Shown: one piece after another, positions 29,254-38,799 of the stretch
How positions within the stretch are numbered: the first letter of the stretch is position 1
Layout: each line of letters opens with the position of its first letter
Assembly (NCBI RefSeq): GCF_002157355.1
Contig: NZ_LYMK01000026.1
Span: 43,194-107,193, forward strand
DNA length: 64,000 bases
Direction of reading: 5' to 3'
From: Variovorax sp. JS1663
GTDB lineage: Bacteria > Pseudomonadota > Gammaproteobacteria > Burkholderiales > Burkholderiaceae_C
Translations under genes and position numbers: made by a program
Notes under the pieces: generated by a model
The model's database searches: none
What the model saw: only the letters and a program-made list of their open reading frames with translations
What the model was told of the DNA's origin: nothing

Positions 29254-29772
29254 ATGAACCTGAACGACACCGACTTCGAACTCTTCGCCGTGCCGGCGAC
29301 CTTCGCGCAGGACCGCGCGGCGCTGGACGCACGCTGGAAGGAATTGCAGCGCGAGGCGCATCCCGACCGTTTCGCGGCCCAGGGCGCGGCGGCGCAGCGC
29401 GTGGCCATGCAGTGGTCGGTGCGCATCAACGAGGCCTACCAGCGGCTGAAGGACCCGATAAAGCGGGCGAGCTACCTGTGCGCGCTGAGCGGCCATCCCA
29501 TCGACGCCGAGAAGAACACGGCCATGCCGCCCGACTTCCTGATGCAGCAGATGGAATGGCGCGAGGAACTCGACGAGGCCGAAGACACTGCCGCGATCGA
29601 CCGGCTGCGCACGGAAGTCGAGGCCGGTCGTGCCCGGGCACTGTCGTCGCTGGACTGGCTGATCGACGAGAAGGGTGACCATGCCGGCGCAGCGAAGCAG
29701 GTGAGAGCCCTCATGTTCATCGAGCGCTTTGCCGAAGACATCGAGGCCAAGTCCGATCGCTGGGGACAATAG
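29254..29772 (+). CDS. hscB: Fe-S cluster co-chaperone HscB
   Basis: A 172-residue J-type co-chaperone that brings IscU to HscA. The N-terminal J domain includes EAHPDRFA with the HPD tripeptide that stimulates the HscA ATPase. The C-terminal three-helix bundle binds IscU. I chose ATG 29254 (MNLNDTDFELFA) because the earlier ATG 29230 lies inside the terminator hairpin and adds residues not usual for the family. HscA follows after 4 bases. Confidence 0.92.
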   Translation: MNLNDTDFELFAVPATFAQDRAALDARWKELQREAHPDRFAAQGAAAQRVAMQWSVRINEAYQRLKDPIKRASYLCALSGHPIDAEKNTAMPPDFLMQQMEWREELDEAEDTAAIDRLRTEVEAGRARALSSLDWLIDEKGDHAGAAKQVRALMFIERFAEDIEAKSDRWGQ

Positions 29773-29776
29773 AGCC

Positions 29777-31633
<1,857 letters not shown>

Positions 31634-31640
31634 AGCACGA

Positions 31641-31979
31641 ATGCCCACGATCAAGATCCTTCCCCACGCCGAGTACTGCCCCGAGGGCACGGAAATCAAC
31701 GCGCCCGCGGGCACCTCGATCTGCGAGGCACTGCTCGAGAACCATATCGACATCGAGCACGCCTGCGAGATGAGCTGCGCCTGCACCACCTGCCACGTGA
31801 TCGTGCGCAAGGGCTTCGAGTCGCTCAACGAGGCGGAGGAGGGCGAGGAAGACCTGCTCGACCGGGCCTGGGGCCTGGAGCCACAATCTCGTCTGAGCTG
31901 CCAAGCCATCCTGGGGCAGACAGACCTGACGGTCGAGATTCCCAAGTACTCGATCAACCACGCCAAAGAAAACCACTGA
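31641..31979 (+). CDS. fdx: ISC-system [2Fe-2S] ferredoxin
   Basis: A 112-residue adrenodoxin-type ferredoxin. Ligands are visible in CEMSCACTTCHV (C-x5-C-x2-C around residues 42-51) and the distal LSCQA near residue 87. It supplies electrons for cluster assembly on IscU. ATG 31641 is 7 bases after hscA. It is the end of the hscB-hscA-fdx group; no iscX follows. Confidence 0.95.
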   Translation: MPTIKILPHAEYCPEGTEINAPAGTSICEALLENHIDIEHACEMSCACTTCHVIVRKGFESLNEAEEGEEDLLDRAWGLEPQSRLSCQAILGQTDLTVEIPKYSINHAKENH

Positions 31980-31985
31980 ATGATG

Positions 31986-32067
31986 AGCCCCCACGTTCGG
32001 CACTTTGTGTCCTCTCTGCGCCCCGAGGGGGCGCAGGCCTCCCTTGGGGCGGCCCGGCGGGAGCTCT
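31986..32067. repeat. Comamonadaceae-type extragenic repeat between fdx and dnaQ
   Basis: The stretch starts AGCCCCCACGTTCGGCACTT and ends GGGGCGGCCCGGCGGGAGC, with a perfect hairpin GCGCCCC (32018-32024) / GGGGCGC (32028-32034) in the middle. I recognise this arrangement from intergenic copies in Acidovorax/Variovorax-like genomes; only one copy is in this window, so the repeat status rests on memory. Its right end supplies GGGAG 6 bases before the dnaQ ATG. Confidence 0.55.
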
Positions 32068-32068
32068 G

Positions 32069-32788
32069 ATGACCCGTCAAATCGTCCTGGACACTGAGAC
32101 CACAGGCCTCTCGGCCGAGAACGGCGACCGCGTCATCGAGCTGGGCTGCGTGGAGCTGTTCAATCGCAAGCTAACCGGCAACGACCTGCACATCTACTTC
32201 AACCCCGAGCGCGAAAGCCACGAGGACGCGCTCAAGGTGCACGGCCTGACCACCGACTTCCTGCGCGACAAGCCGAAGTTTGGAACGCTGGCGAACGACA
32301 TCGTTGAGTACCTGCGCGATGCCGAGCTGATCATCCACAACGCGGCCTTCGACGTCGGTTTCCTCAACAAGGAGTTCGAGCTCGCTGGCCTGCCGCCGCT
32401 GCACAGCTTCGTGGCCGAGGTCACCGACACGCTGTCGATGGCGAAGGCGGCCTATCCGGGCAAGCGCAACTCGCTCGATGCGCTGTGCGATCGCTTCGGT
32501 GTTGACCGCTCGAACCGGACCTTCCACGGCGCCAAGCTCGATGCACAGCTGCTGGCGGATGTCTACATCAACCTCACGCGCGGCCAGGACGCGCTCTTGA
32601 TCGACATCGTCACCAACGAGCCAGTGCAGGGCGCAATGGTCATGGTCGATCTGCGTAGCTTCGTCTTGCCGATACTCACCGCCGCTGATCACGAACTCGC
32701 CGCACACGAGGAGCTCCTGTTGCAGCTCGACAAGGCCAGCAACGGCCGGACGATTTTTCGGCAAGCAGGCGAAAATACTGTGGCATAA
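32069..32788 (+). CDS. dnaQ: DNA polymerase III epsilon subunit (3'-5' proofreading exonuclease)
   Basis: A 239-residue DEDD-type exonuclease. The motifs are QIVLDTETTGL (Exo I, about residue 4), HNAAFDVGFL (Exo II) and the FHGAKLDAQLLADVY Exo III His-Asp. It proofreads for the replicative polymerase. The C-terminal 60 residues form the alpha-subunit-binding tail. The ATG directly follows the extragenic repeat. This is the last host gene before tRNA-Val and the prophage. Confidence 0.94.
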   Translation: MTRQIVLDTETTGLSAENGDRVIELGCVELFNRKLTGNDLHIYFNPERESHEDALKVHGLTTDFLRDKPKFGTLANDIVEYLRDAELIIHNAAFDVGFLNKEFELAGLPPLHSFVAEVTDTLSMAKAAYPGKRNSLDALCDRFGVDRSNRTFHGAKLDAQLLADVYINLTRGQDALLIDIVTNEPVQGAMVMVDLRSFVLPILTAADHELAAHEELLLQLDKASNGRTIFRQAGENTVA

Positions 32789-32850
32789 TCGCAGGCTTCG
32801 CGCCGAGCGGTGCGAAGATCCATCAAGACGCAGCCCACGGCTCGCGTCGA

Positions 32851-32925
32851 GGGCGGTTAGCTCAGGGGTAGAGCACAGCATTCACACTGCTGGGGTCGGA
32901 GGTTCGAAACCTCCACCGCCCACCA
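32851..32925 (+). tRNA. tRNA-Val (anticodon CAC), prophage attachment gene
   Basis: A complete cloverleaf: acceptor GGGCGGT (32851-32857) with ACCGCCC (32915-32921), D-arm GCTC/GAGC, anticodon stem CAGCA/TGCTG with loop TTCACAC (anticodon CAC at 32883-32885, reading GUG), and a T-arm with GGTTCGAAACC. CCA is encoded (32923-32925). A tyrosine integrase begins 62 bases after its end, so the tRNA 3' part is the likely attachment core. Confidence 0.95.
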
Positions 32926-32960
32926 CTCGGGAAACGATGTTTTCCCAAGGCCAAGCCCAC
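32901..32960. other. Probable attL (tRNA-Val 3' end and flank)
   Basis: The T-arm and acceptor 3' half of tRNA-Val lie next to the integrase gene with no coding sequence between them, the usual layout of a tRNA-integrated prophage. The exact core cannot be set because the right junction is outside the window. I saw no second copy of the tRNA-Val 3' end in the window. Confidence 0.5.
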
Positions 32961-32987
32961 CGGGCCTGTGCAAATTTTTGTGTAATC

Positions 32988-33929
32988 TCATGCGAAGGCC
33001 TTCGCCAAGGCGGAGCGCTGCTGCTCGACCTGCATGTGGGCATAGCGCTGGGTGGTGGTCACAGCGGCGTGCCCAAGGATCTTGCTAACCGTGTACAGGT
33101 CCGCGCCGCTGGAGATCAAGATCGAGGCGCAGGAATGCCTCAAATCGTGGAAATTCACATGCTCCATACCGGCCTTCGTCCGCCCGCGCTGAAACCCGCT
33201 CTTGAGCCCTTCATAGTCCTTGTAGGGCAGCGGAAGCACTGACAGCCAGCGCCACAGCGGATCAACGATCGGGATCACCCTCGTCCGCAGAGTCTTGGTG
33301 TTTTGCGCATGAATGGTCAGCGAGTGGTTCCCCACGTCTGCCGGCTTCATCGCCAGAATCTCGCCGCGCCGTGCCCCTGTGTACAGGGCAATCCAGATGG
33401 CGGCCTGCACGCCTTCAGCGCAGTGCGAGGCCAAGTGGCGAACCTCATCCTCGGTCAGAAACACTTCGCGCTTGTTGTTCGGCGGCAGGCTCTTGATTTC
33501 CATCCCATGGTTGACCTGCGTCATGCCGAGATCCCATGCGAGCGATAGCGCCTTCTTGAGCGCCGCCAGGCTCCGGTTAATCGTGGCCGGCTTGTAGGCT
33601 GGCTTCATGTCCCTGATGATCTTGGCGGCCACCTCGCGGGCCTGAGAGGCTCTGTAGCCCGTCAGCCAAGGTTGGATGCGCTGGGCGCACAGTTCGGCCT
33701 GGTCGGGCCAGCGTGTGGTCTTGGCGTGCTCCATGTACAGCGGCATGATCGTTTCCAAGAGCGGATCGCCGGCTATGGGCTTCGTCGCCTTCAGTTCGAG
33801 TTGGAGACGAGATTCAAGCTGCTTGGCATCACTCGCCGACGCACCTGTCGGGAGGATTCGATGTACTCTTCGGCCTGCGACCATGACACCGACGTGCCGG
33901 CGACCTTGCTTGTCGATCCAGATTGACAT
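32988..33929 (-). CDS. int: Phage tyrosine-type integrase
   Basis: A 313-residue tyrosine recombinase. The C-terminal catalytic domain shows the first Arg in YTGARRGEILAM, the HDLRHSCAS box (HxxR), LGHAAVTT, and the nucleophile Tyr in TQRYAHM. The N-terminal arm-binding part begins MSIWIDKQGRRHVGV. ATG 33929 is chosen because AGGGGAAGAA sits directly before it; an earlier in-frame ATG at 33965 lacks a site. Its 5' end overlaps the excisionase gene by 139 bases, as int and xis often do. Confidence 0.93.
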   Translation of the reverse strand: MSIWIDKQGRRHVGVMVAGRRVHRILPTGASASDAKQLESRLQLELKATKPIAGDPLLETIMPLYMEHAKTTRWPDQAELCAQRIQPWLTGYRASQAREVAAKIIRDMKPAYKPATINRSLAALKKALSLAWDLGMTQVNHGMEIKSLPPNNKREVFLTEDEVRHLASHCAEGVQAAIWIALYTGARRGEILAMKPADVGNHSLTIHAQNTKTLRTRVIPIVDPLWRWLSVLPLPYKDYEGLKSGFQRGRTKAGMEHVNFHDLRHSCASILISSGADLYTVSKILGHAAVTTTQRYAHMQVEQQRSALAKAFA

Positions 33930-34093
33930 TTCTTCCCCTGGTTGGCGCGCAACCATTGTTTGCATTCGGCGAGATCGTAGCGCTTGCTCCGGCCTACAGG
34001 CGTGCAGGGTAGGCCGTCCAGTTCAAGCCGGCGCACGGTGGATTCGCTGATCTTCAGGTGAGCGCACAGCTCCTGGCGGGTCATCGAATTCAT
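33791..34093 (-). CDS. Excisionase / AlpA-MerR-like DNA-binding protein
   Basis: A 100-residue protein. The first 55 residues form a winged helix (LCAHLKISESTVRRLELDGLPCTPVGRSKRYDLAECKQWL) of the AlpA/excisionase type. The rest is a Ser-rich tail overlapping the integrase start. ATG 34093 overlaps the stop of the upstream micro-gene (ATGA). Its position next to int suggests it controls excision. Confidence 0.75.
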   Translation of the reverse strand: MNSMTRQELCAHLKISESTVRRLELDGLPCTPVGRSKRYDLAECKQWLRANQGKKCQSGSTSKVAGTSVSWSQAEEYIESSRQVRRRVMPSSLNLVSNSN

Positions 34094-34194
34094 CTTTCCC
34101 CCCTTTTAGCCGCCCTATAGCAGCAGACAGAACACCAAGGGTCGTCACACTGAGTGCATGGCCTGCGGAGCCAGGAAAGAAGGAGGCGGATCAT
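34090..34194 (-). CDS. 34-residue cysteine-rich microprotein
   Basis: The short reading frame encodes a 34-residue basic protein with a hydrophobic start (MIRLLLSWL) and the cysteine cluster CTQCDDPWCSVCC. AAGGAG lies 6 bases before ATG. The start overlaps the previous gene's stop (ATGA), and its stop overlaps the excisionase start. These features argue that it is translated. The cysteines could bind zinc. The function is unknown. Confidence 0.6.
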   Translation of the reverse strand: MIRLLLSWLRRPCTQCDDPWCSVCCYRAAKRGER

Positions 34195-34391
34195 GCGGGC
34201 TCCTTTACTTCGACCTTGACTGCGACCAATTCTCCGTTGCGCGCCATCTCGTTGTACATGTCCCAGTCTTCTGGCGTGGTCACGTTGGCTTTCCACCAAG
34301 TGTTCCAGGCCTCCCGCTTCGTGCGGCGAATGGACGCAGGGTCTATGTAGCTGCTGCGTTGCGTCTTGACCTTGATTCCCCATGCTTTCAC
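34191..34391 (-). CDS. Hypothetical phage protein (66 residues)
   Basis: A small soluble protein beginning MKAWGIKVKTQRSSYIDPAS and rich in Trp (WNTWWKAN, PEDWDMYN). The GTG start overlaps the stop of the upstream gene (GTGA) with GGGAG a few bases before. I do not recognise a family. It sits in the int-proximal end of the leftward operon. Confidence 0.6.
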   Translation of the reverse strand: MKAWGIKVKTQRSSYIDPASIRRTKREAWNTWWKANVTTPEDWDMYNEMARNGELVAVKVEVKEPA

Positions 34392-35371
34392 TTCGCTCCC
34401 CCCTCATCTCTATGAGCGGAGCCGACCCGCTCCAGGACAAGGTGGGCGAAATAAATAGCGGCGTTGTATTGATCCTGTTCGGGAGAAGTCATAGGCTGCC
34501 CGCGGCTGTCCCGGTAGTCCTTGGTCGCGATGGCTTCGAGTCCTGATTCGCGCATCAATGCGTCGAAAGTCTCTGCGTCTACCGGCTCCCCGGATGTGAA
34601 TCGAGCACCAGCCTTCCAGAAGACCTCGCACTGCCGAGCGGCTGCCGTCCCGAAGATGTCGTGCTCCCTGCACAGTTTCTCGAATGCTTCGGCTTCGCCT
34701 GGGCGCTCGTCTACCGGCTCCTGGGAGTCTGAAAGCTTCCCCCCAGCCTCGAAGTGAGCGCGCAGTGGTTCCTTGCGTCGCATCGAAGACAGGACTGCGC
34801 ACCCGACCTCTGCGCAGGGCTCGGCGATTGGCTTCGGCTCTGCTGCTGGGGGAGAGGAGCGGACGATGTCATCTGGCTCGCCGCGGTCACGCCACAAGAG
34901 TTTTGCGTCAGTACAGAACTTCCGCACCTGTTTGATAAGCGTCTCGATTGCTTCGCCTCCATCCTCCGATTCGATGATTGCGGCGGAAACCTCAAGAGGC
35001 CCGAGGCACTCGGTCAGCAGCGCGACGGCCACGCCAAGGCGACCCGCAGCAGCCACCGGATCTGCTGCCGGGGGATGGGCGAGCGGAATCGAGTACGCCT
35101 TGACGGACGAAGCAGAAGCACCGCCGTCTCGCAAAGCCTGGGCTTTCTGTACTGCGCTGATGACGCGGGCCGGGTCGTCTTGATGCATCCATGCCACCGG
35201 CTCTGCTGCTCCGGCTTGCTGCTCGGTGCGCTGGGAGGCGGCTTCATCGACGCGAGTTCGCAGCACCTCCAGGATGTGGCGAACGGCTCCCCGATCCGCT
35301 GGGCTGGAAAACAGTGCGGCGCGAGCGCAGTCAAAGGCGTCATCAAGCGCCTGGGGGGTGGTGCGGTTCAT
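34388..35371 (-). CDS. Modular phage early protein with PVAW module
   Basis: A 327-residue protein made of segments joined by Ala/Pro/Glu linkers. The N-terminal helix pair DAFDCARAALFSSPADRGA...LEVLRTRVD is paralogous to the start of the protein encoded at 37027-38799. A module PVAWMHQDDPARVIS follows, of the kind often seen in mosaic phage proteins. The C-terminal part includes FDALMRESGLEAIATK. No enzyme motif is seen. It overlaps both neighbours by 4 bp. Confidence 0.65.
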   Translation of the reverse strand: MNRTTPQALDDAFDCARAALFSSPADRGAVRHILEVLRTRVDEAASQRTEQQAGAAEPVAWMHQDDPARVISAVQKAQALRDGGASASSVKAYSIPLAHPPAADPVAAAGRLGVAVALLTECLGPLEVSAAIIESEDGGEAIETLIKQVRKFCTDAKLLWRDRGEPDDIVRSSPPAAEPKPIAEPCAEVGCAVLSSMRRKEPLRAHFEAGGKLSDSQEPVDERPGEAEAFEKLCREHDIFGTAAARQCEVFWKAGARFTSGEPVDAETFDALMRESGLEAIATKDYRDSRGQPMTSPEQDQYNAAIYFAHLVLERVGSAHRDEGGAK

Positions 35372-35559
35372 AGATATTGGCTCAACGTGTCAACGGCATG
35401 GTCAAGATCAATCACAGCCTCATCACAGCAATAGGCGATAGATTCGGCGTCGCTGATGAGATCGCGCAGCTTGTCACGCTCGGCCGCGATCCGCGCCTTG
35501 CATGCTTCGATCTGCCGATGCAGGCTCTCGACGGTCTTTTTCTTCGGTTTGGTGGCCAT
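35368..35559 (-). CDS. Small coiled-coil phage protein (63 residues)
   Basis: A highly charged helical protein beginning MATKPKKKTVESLHRQIEACK, with heptad-like spacing through about residue 40 and two adjacent cysteines (YCCDE). GGAGGAG lies 7 bases before ATG, which follows the upstream stop with no gap. The function is unknown. Its stop overlaps the next start. Confidence 0.65.
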   Translation of the reverse strand: MATKPKKKTVESLHRQIEACKARIAAERDKLRDLISDAESIAYCCDEAVIDLDHAVDTLSQYL

Positions 35560-36708
35560 CTATTTCTCCTCCGCTGGCCGCTCGGCCTGGGATGCGAGGG
35601 CGCGGTCCCTGCGTTTTCGGAACTCATAGACGCTACTCGTCACGGCCCGAAGCGCCTCGTCAACCGAGTCCCTTGCCGCTTGGACATCGGATTCGTTGGC
35701 CGTGCCGTCCTCGTGTTCCTGCTCAGCAAGGGCAAGATCGTTCACAGCTGCGACCAACTGCACCGCGCGCGTTGCCATGTACTCGGCGTGCTCGATGGCG
35801 TAGTCCTTCGGCGTGCGCTCCACTGCCCGCCCTGCTGGTGCTCCAGCGAACTCGCGATGCGCCGCACGGTAGCCGTAGGCATACCCTGCCTGCCACGTCT
35901 CCCAATAATCGATCACACGCTCTTGAGTGGGCTCCTTTGTGATGTCGTGGCGGCGAGGAATGTAGCCATAGCGGTCGGAGTACCAATCGTAGAACCTCTG
36001 GAGCTTATCTGCTGGCGCTGGCCGCGAGAGGGCAAGACCAACCGCTTTCCCGCCTTCCCATGCCCGCTTGATTGCCTCGGTGGCGTCAATGTCGGCTGCT
36101 GGTGCTGGCCGCTCGGCCTGGGATGCTGCGAGGGCGGCATCAACTGCGGCGTCGAATTCGGCGGCCGACAACATGGGGAGGTTGGCCTTAAGCCACAGAC
36201 GGTTCATGCGTACCCAGCGATATCGCGCCTCATCCACTGCCTGCCCTGCTGGTGCTCCAGCGAACTCGCGATGCGCCGCACGGTAGCCGCACGCATACCA
36301 CTCGTTCTTCTGCTCTTGCGTCGGCTCCGCTGGTTCTGGCCGCTCGGATTGCTGGCCGGCGAGGGCTGCTTGCCACATCGCCCAACCGCACTGCGCTGCC
36401 GGGCTTTGATACTCGCCGCTGTCCGGGTTGATCTTGCCGACAGACCAACCTGCCGTCCGCATGGCTCGCTCGAAATCAGCGCGCCCATCACTCGGCTCGG
36501 CCTGCTGCCCGGAGGGCGCTTGCGGTGCGGCGGCGAGCGCAGCTTGGTACTCATGGCGAAAAACCTCGCCAGCCGAGGCACCGATACCAGGAAGGTTCGG
36601 ATACTTCTGCTGGTTCGCGGCTTTCACCGTTTCGTAGGCGTCGGAGTCGCACGCGGCGTCGATCATTCCCTCGGTCGGCTCCACGGGAACCAGTTTCCAT
36701 TCAGCCAT
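35560..36708 (-). CDS. Modular phage early protein with duplicated internal module
   Basis: A 382-residue protein starting MAEWKLVPVEPTEGMIDAA, a start common in phage early mosaic proteins. It contains two copies of the module GYRAAHREFAGAPAG (about residues 140 and 295) and a third related region ending in EYQAALAAAP. The modules are joined by Gln/Ala/Pro linkers. The DNA of the two copies is 63/66 identical, pointing to recent duplication. ATG 36708 is chosen over an upstream start because it matches related proteins. It overlaps the upstream gene by 8 bp. Confidence 0.65.
   Translation of the reverse strand: MAEWKLVPVEPTEGMIDAACDSDAYETVKAANQQKYPNLPGIGASAGEVFRHEYQAALAAAPQAPSGQQAEPSDGRADFERAMRTAGWSVGKINPDSGEYQSPAAQCGWAMWQAALAGQQSERPEPAEPTQEQKNEWYACGYRAAHREFAGAPAGQAVDEARYRWVRMNRLWLKANLPMLSAAEFDAAVDAALAASQAERPAPAADIDATEAIKRAWEGGKAVGLALSRPAPADKLQRFYDWYSDRYGYIPRRHDITKEPTQERVIDYWETWQAGYAYGYRAAHREFAGAPAGRAVERTPKDYAIEHAEYMATRAVQLVAAVNDLALAEQEHEDGTANESDVQAARDSVDEALRAVTSSVYEFRKRRDRALASQAERPAEEK
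35820..35885. repeat. 66-bp direct repeat, copy 1
   Basis: Identical to 36234-36299 at 63 of 66 positions. It encodes the GYRAAHREFAGAPAG module of the surrounding protein. Confidence 0.85.
36234..36299. repeat. 66-bp direct repeat, copy 2
   Basis: The second copy of the repeat at 35820-35885, in the same frame and orientation, 414 bases away. It provides a substrate for recombination within the gene. Confidence 0.85.
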
Positions 36709-37030
36709 GGTTGTCGGCTCCCTTCGTGTCTTGATGGGCAGGGGTGGCGCGCAAGGTCGCCCACTTTTGCAACTCACCTTTGCCCGCGTACTCTGGACGC
36801 ACCGGCCACATCTGCTGCCGTGCGCATTGGTTCGGAACTCCGGCTGATTTCATAGCCGTGAAGATGTTCGGCTCATGGTTGTAGTAGTGAGCAAACGGCC
36901 AAAAGCAACGCGCGCACTTGTAGAGGCTGGCATTGCTTGGGGTCGCCTCGTAGTGCCAAAGATGATCGGAGCCCCATCCTTCGCCATTGACATCACTGCT
37001 GTGTGTCTCGGCCCATTCGGCGTAGGTCAT
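36701..37030 (-). CDS. Hypothetical phage protein (109 residues)
   Basis: The protein begins MTYAEWAETHSSDVNGEGWG and contains a CARCFWPFAHYYNHEP segment with a CxxC pair, possibly metal binding. ATG 37030 has GGAGAGG before it and overlaps the upstream stop by 4 bp. I do not recognise a family. Confidence 0.6.
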   Translation of the reverse strand: MTYAEWAETHSSDVNGEGWGSDHLWHYEATPSNASLYKCARCFWPFAHYYNHEPNIFTAMKSAGVPNQCARQQMWPVRPEYAGKGELQKWATLRATPAHQDTKGADNHG

Positions 37031-38799
37031 GATGCCTCTCCCTCCCCACTCGGAGCCGCAGGGGTGGCGAGCAAAAGCGCACGCGCCGCATTGATGATGG
37101 CCGCCGCCTTCCGTGGGTAGTTGCGTGAGTGATGCTCGGTCCACTCTTGGTCAAGCACGTTGGGCCGGTAGGCTTCGCGCAGACGCTGCAAGCCATCCCC
37201 ACTCGGAGCCGCCTGCTTTTCAGCGGGTGGGGTGGCGATCCTGTTCACCTGAAGGCGAATCTTCAGCGTGAAGAGTGCATTGCGCACTCGCGTCGGGTTC
37301 AGGTCTTCCAGAATCAAGCGCTCGGTGTTGGAGATGGCCGCTTCGAGCGTGTCGTTGCTCGGCTCGTCTTCCGTGTCTTGCTGCACAGGCTCTGCCTCCA
37401 CTGCCTGCTTCGCCGTGAGACCGTGCAACTTCAGCCACGCTGGATTGAGCATGCGCCCTTGCTCGATGTCGTGCGGGTCGTCTATCCACTTCGCAGGCTC
37501 TGCCTCCGGGGTCGGGGGAGTGGCGGCGCGCTCCCGAACACCCCTCCACAACTCGTCGATTTGTTCCTGGGTGGGGGCTTTTCCGGACAGAGATCGGAGC
37601 CTTGCCGCCTCCGTCTTCGCAGGCTCTGCCGGGGTGGGGGCGGCTCCGGGCCACATAACTCGATGATCCAAGGTCGCTCGCTCATGTTCGGCTGCATCCG
37701 ACACATCGGTGAACACCTTTTCGCAGTGGGAGCACTTCCGCGCCTCCGCTGGGGCTGCTGGCGCTTGCCGGGAGAGGGCGGCGTCCAGATCACGGCGCGC
37801 ATCATTTCGACGGCGCAGCAGGATAAAGTAGTCATCGGCGTTTGGGCCTTGAAGCTCGCGGTTGTCGAGCGCGTCTTGCGCCTCCAAGTACGCTTGGATC
37901 GCCTCTCCAGCACTGCTGCTCTGGCTGGGCTCTGAGGGTGCCTGCTGGGCCTGGGGTGCGGGGGATGGGGTGGCTCCGGGTGCCGTGATCGGCTGCCACG
38001 CAAGCACGTAGTAGAAGTCGTCATGCTCGTTCCAGCCAAAGCCAGTTTCAATCGTGGCTAACGAGAACGGGAGCGGTGCTTCACGCTGCATCGCCCACTG
38101 GTCGATCTTCGCGCTGGGTTCCTTCTCCCATGGCTGCTTGCTCCAGACCAGCACATCGACATCGGGAGGCGGAAGGCCGTCTTCCGGCTTGATCCACCCG
38201 GCCGGCTCCGCAGGTGCTGCGCTCTTGGGCTCTGCGGCAATGTCAGCGAACAAGCACGAGTTCCAGCGGCCCGGGATTTCATCGAAGAGAACCTGCGTTT
38301 TTGAGTGGCCGATGTCGCACCGCTTCACCGTGTAGAGCGCGTTCATGACAAAGCCGGCCTTCATTGCGTGCTCTTTTTCGTAGGGATAGCCGCCACCGGC
38401 ACGGAAGCGAACCACTGTGCCGGGCTGCGCATAGATGCTCATGGTCGGCTCGAAGGTGTCGCCGAGGTTCGGGTGCACCGGCTCTGCAACTGGTCGCGCC
38501 CGCAGCAAAAGCATTGCATGCTGCAGCAAGTGCTCTGCCCCGTAATCGTGGCTCGCAATCTTTGCTTCTATCTCTTCGAGCGTGTAGGGCTCTTTGATGT
38601 GGGGGTAGTCCACTACTGCGGCTGGTCGCGTGCCGAAGCGGGCGAGGATGGCATCGACGCGCGAGCGCAGCACGTCAAGGCAATGGCCGATGGCCGGGAT
38701 TGTGGTTGGCCGCATCAAGGCCGCGCGGGCGCACTCGAAAGCGTCGGCGAGCTCTTCGCTCGGCTGCACACTGGCAGGATCTGCATGGGGGGTGGTCAT
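37027..38799 (-). CDS. Large modular phage early protein with DUF551-like segment
   Basis: A 590-residue mosaic protein. Order of segments: an N-terminal helix pair like that of the 34388-35371 product (ADAFECARAALMRP...LDVLRSRVD); a beta-rich region around FEPTMSIYAQPGTVVRF; a DUF551-like stretch (PAGWIKPEDGLPPPDVDVLVWSK ... YYVLAWQPI); a CSHCEKVF...H zinc-finger-like piece; then helical parts joined by Pro/Ala/Glu linkers. No catalytic motif is visible. Such proteins are common in the left arm of Burkholderiales phages, and their role is not known. Confidence 0.65.
   Translation of the reverse strand: MTTPHADPASVQPSEELADAFECARAALMRPTTIPAIGHCLDVLRSRVDAILARFGTRPAAVVDYPHIKEPYTLEEIEAKIASHDYGAEHLLQHAMLLLRARPVAEPVHPNLGDTFEPTMSIYAQPGTVVRFRAGGGYPYEKEHAMKAGFVMNALYTVKRCDIGHSKTQVLFDEIPGRWNSCLFADIAAEPKSAAPAEPAGWIKPEDGLPPPDVDVLVWSKQPWEKEPSAKIDQWAMQREAPLPFSLATIETGFGWNEHDDFYYVLAWQPITAPGATPSPAPQAQQAPSEPSQSSSAGEAIQAYLEAQDALDNRELQGPNADDYFILLRRRNDARRDLDAALSRQAPAAPAEARKCSHCEKVFTDVSDAAEHERATLDHRVMWPGAAPTPAEPAKTEAARLRSLSGKAPTQEQIDELWRGVRERAATPPTPEAEPAKWIDDPHDIEQGRMLNPAWLKLHGLTAKQAVEAEPVQQDTEDEPSNDTLEAAISNTERLILEDLNPTRVRNALFTLKIRLQVNRIATPPAEKQAAPSGDGLQRLREAYRPNVLDQEWTEHHSRNYPRKAAAIINAARALLLATPAAPSGEGEAS

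Noticed and set aside
35820..36299. Direct repeats as a CRISPR array
   Set aside because: Only two copies, in-frame inside a gene, 414 bases apart; no regular spacers anywhere in the window.
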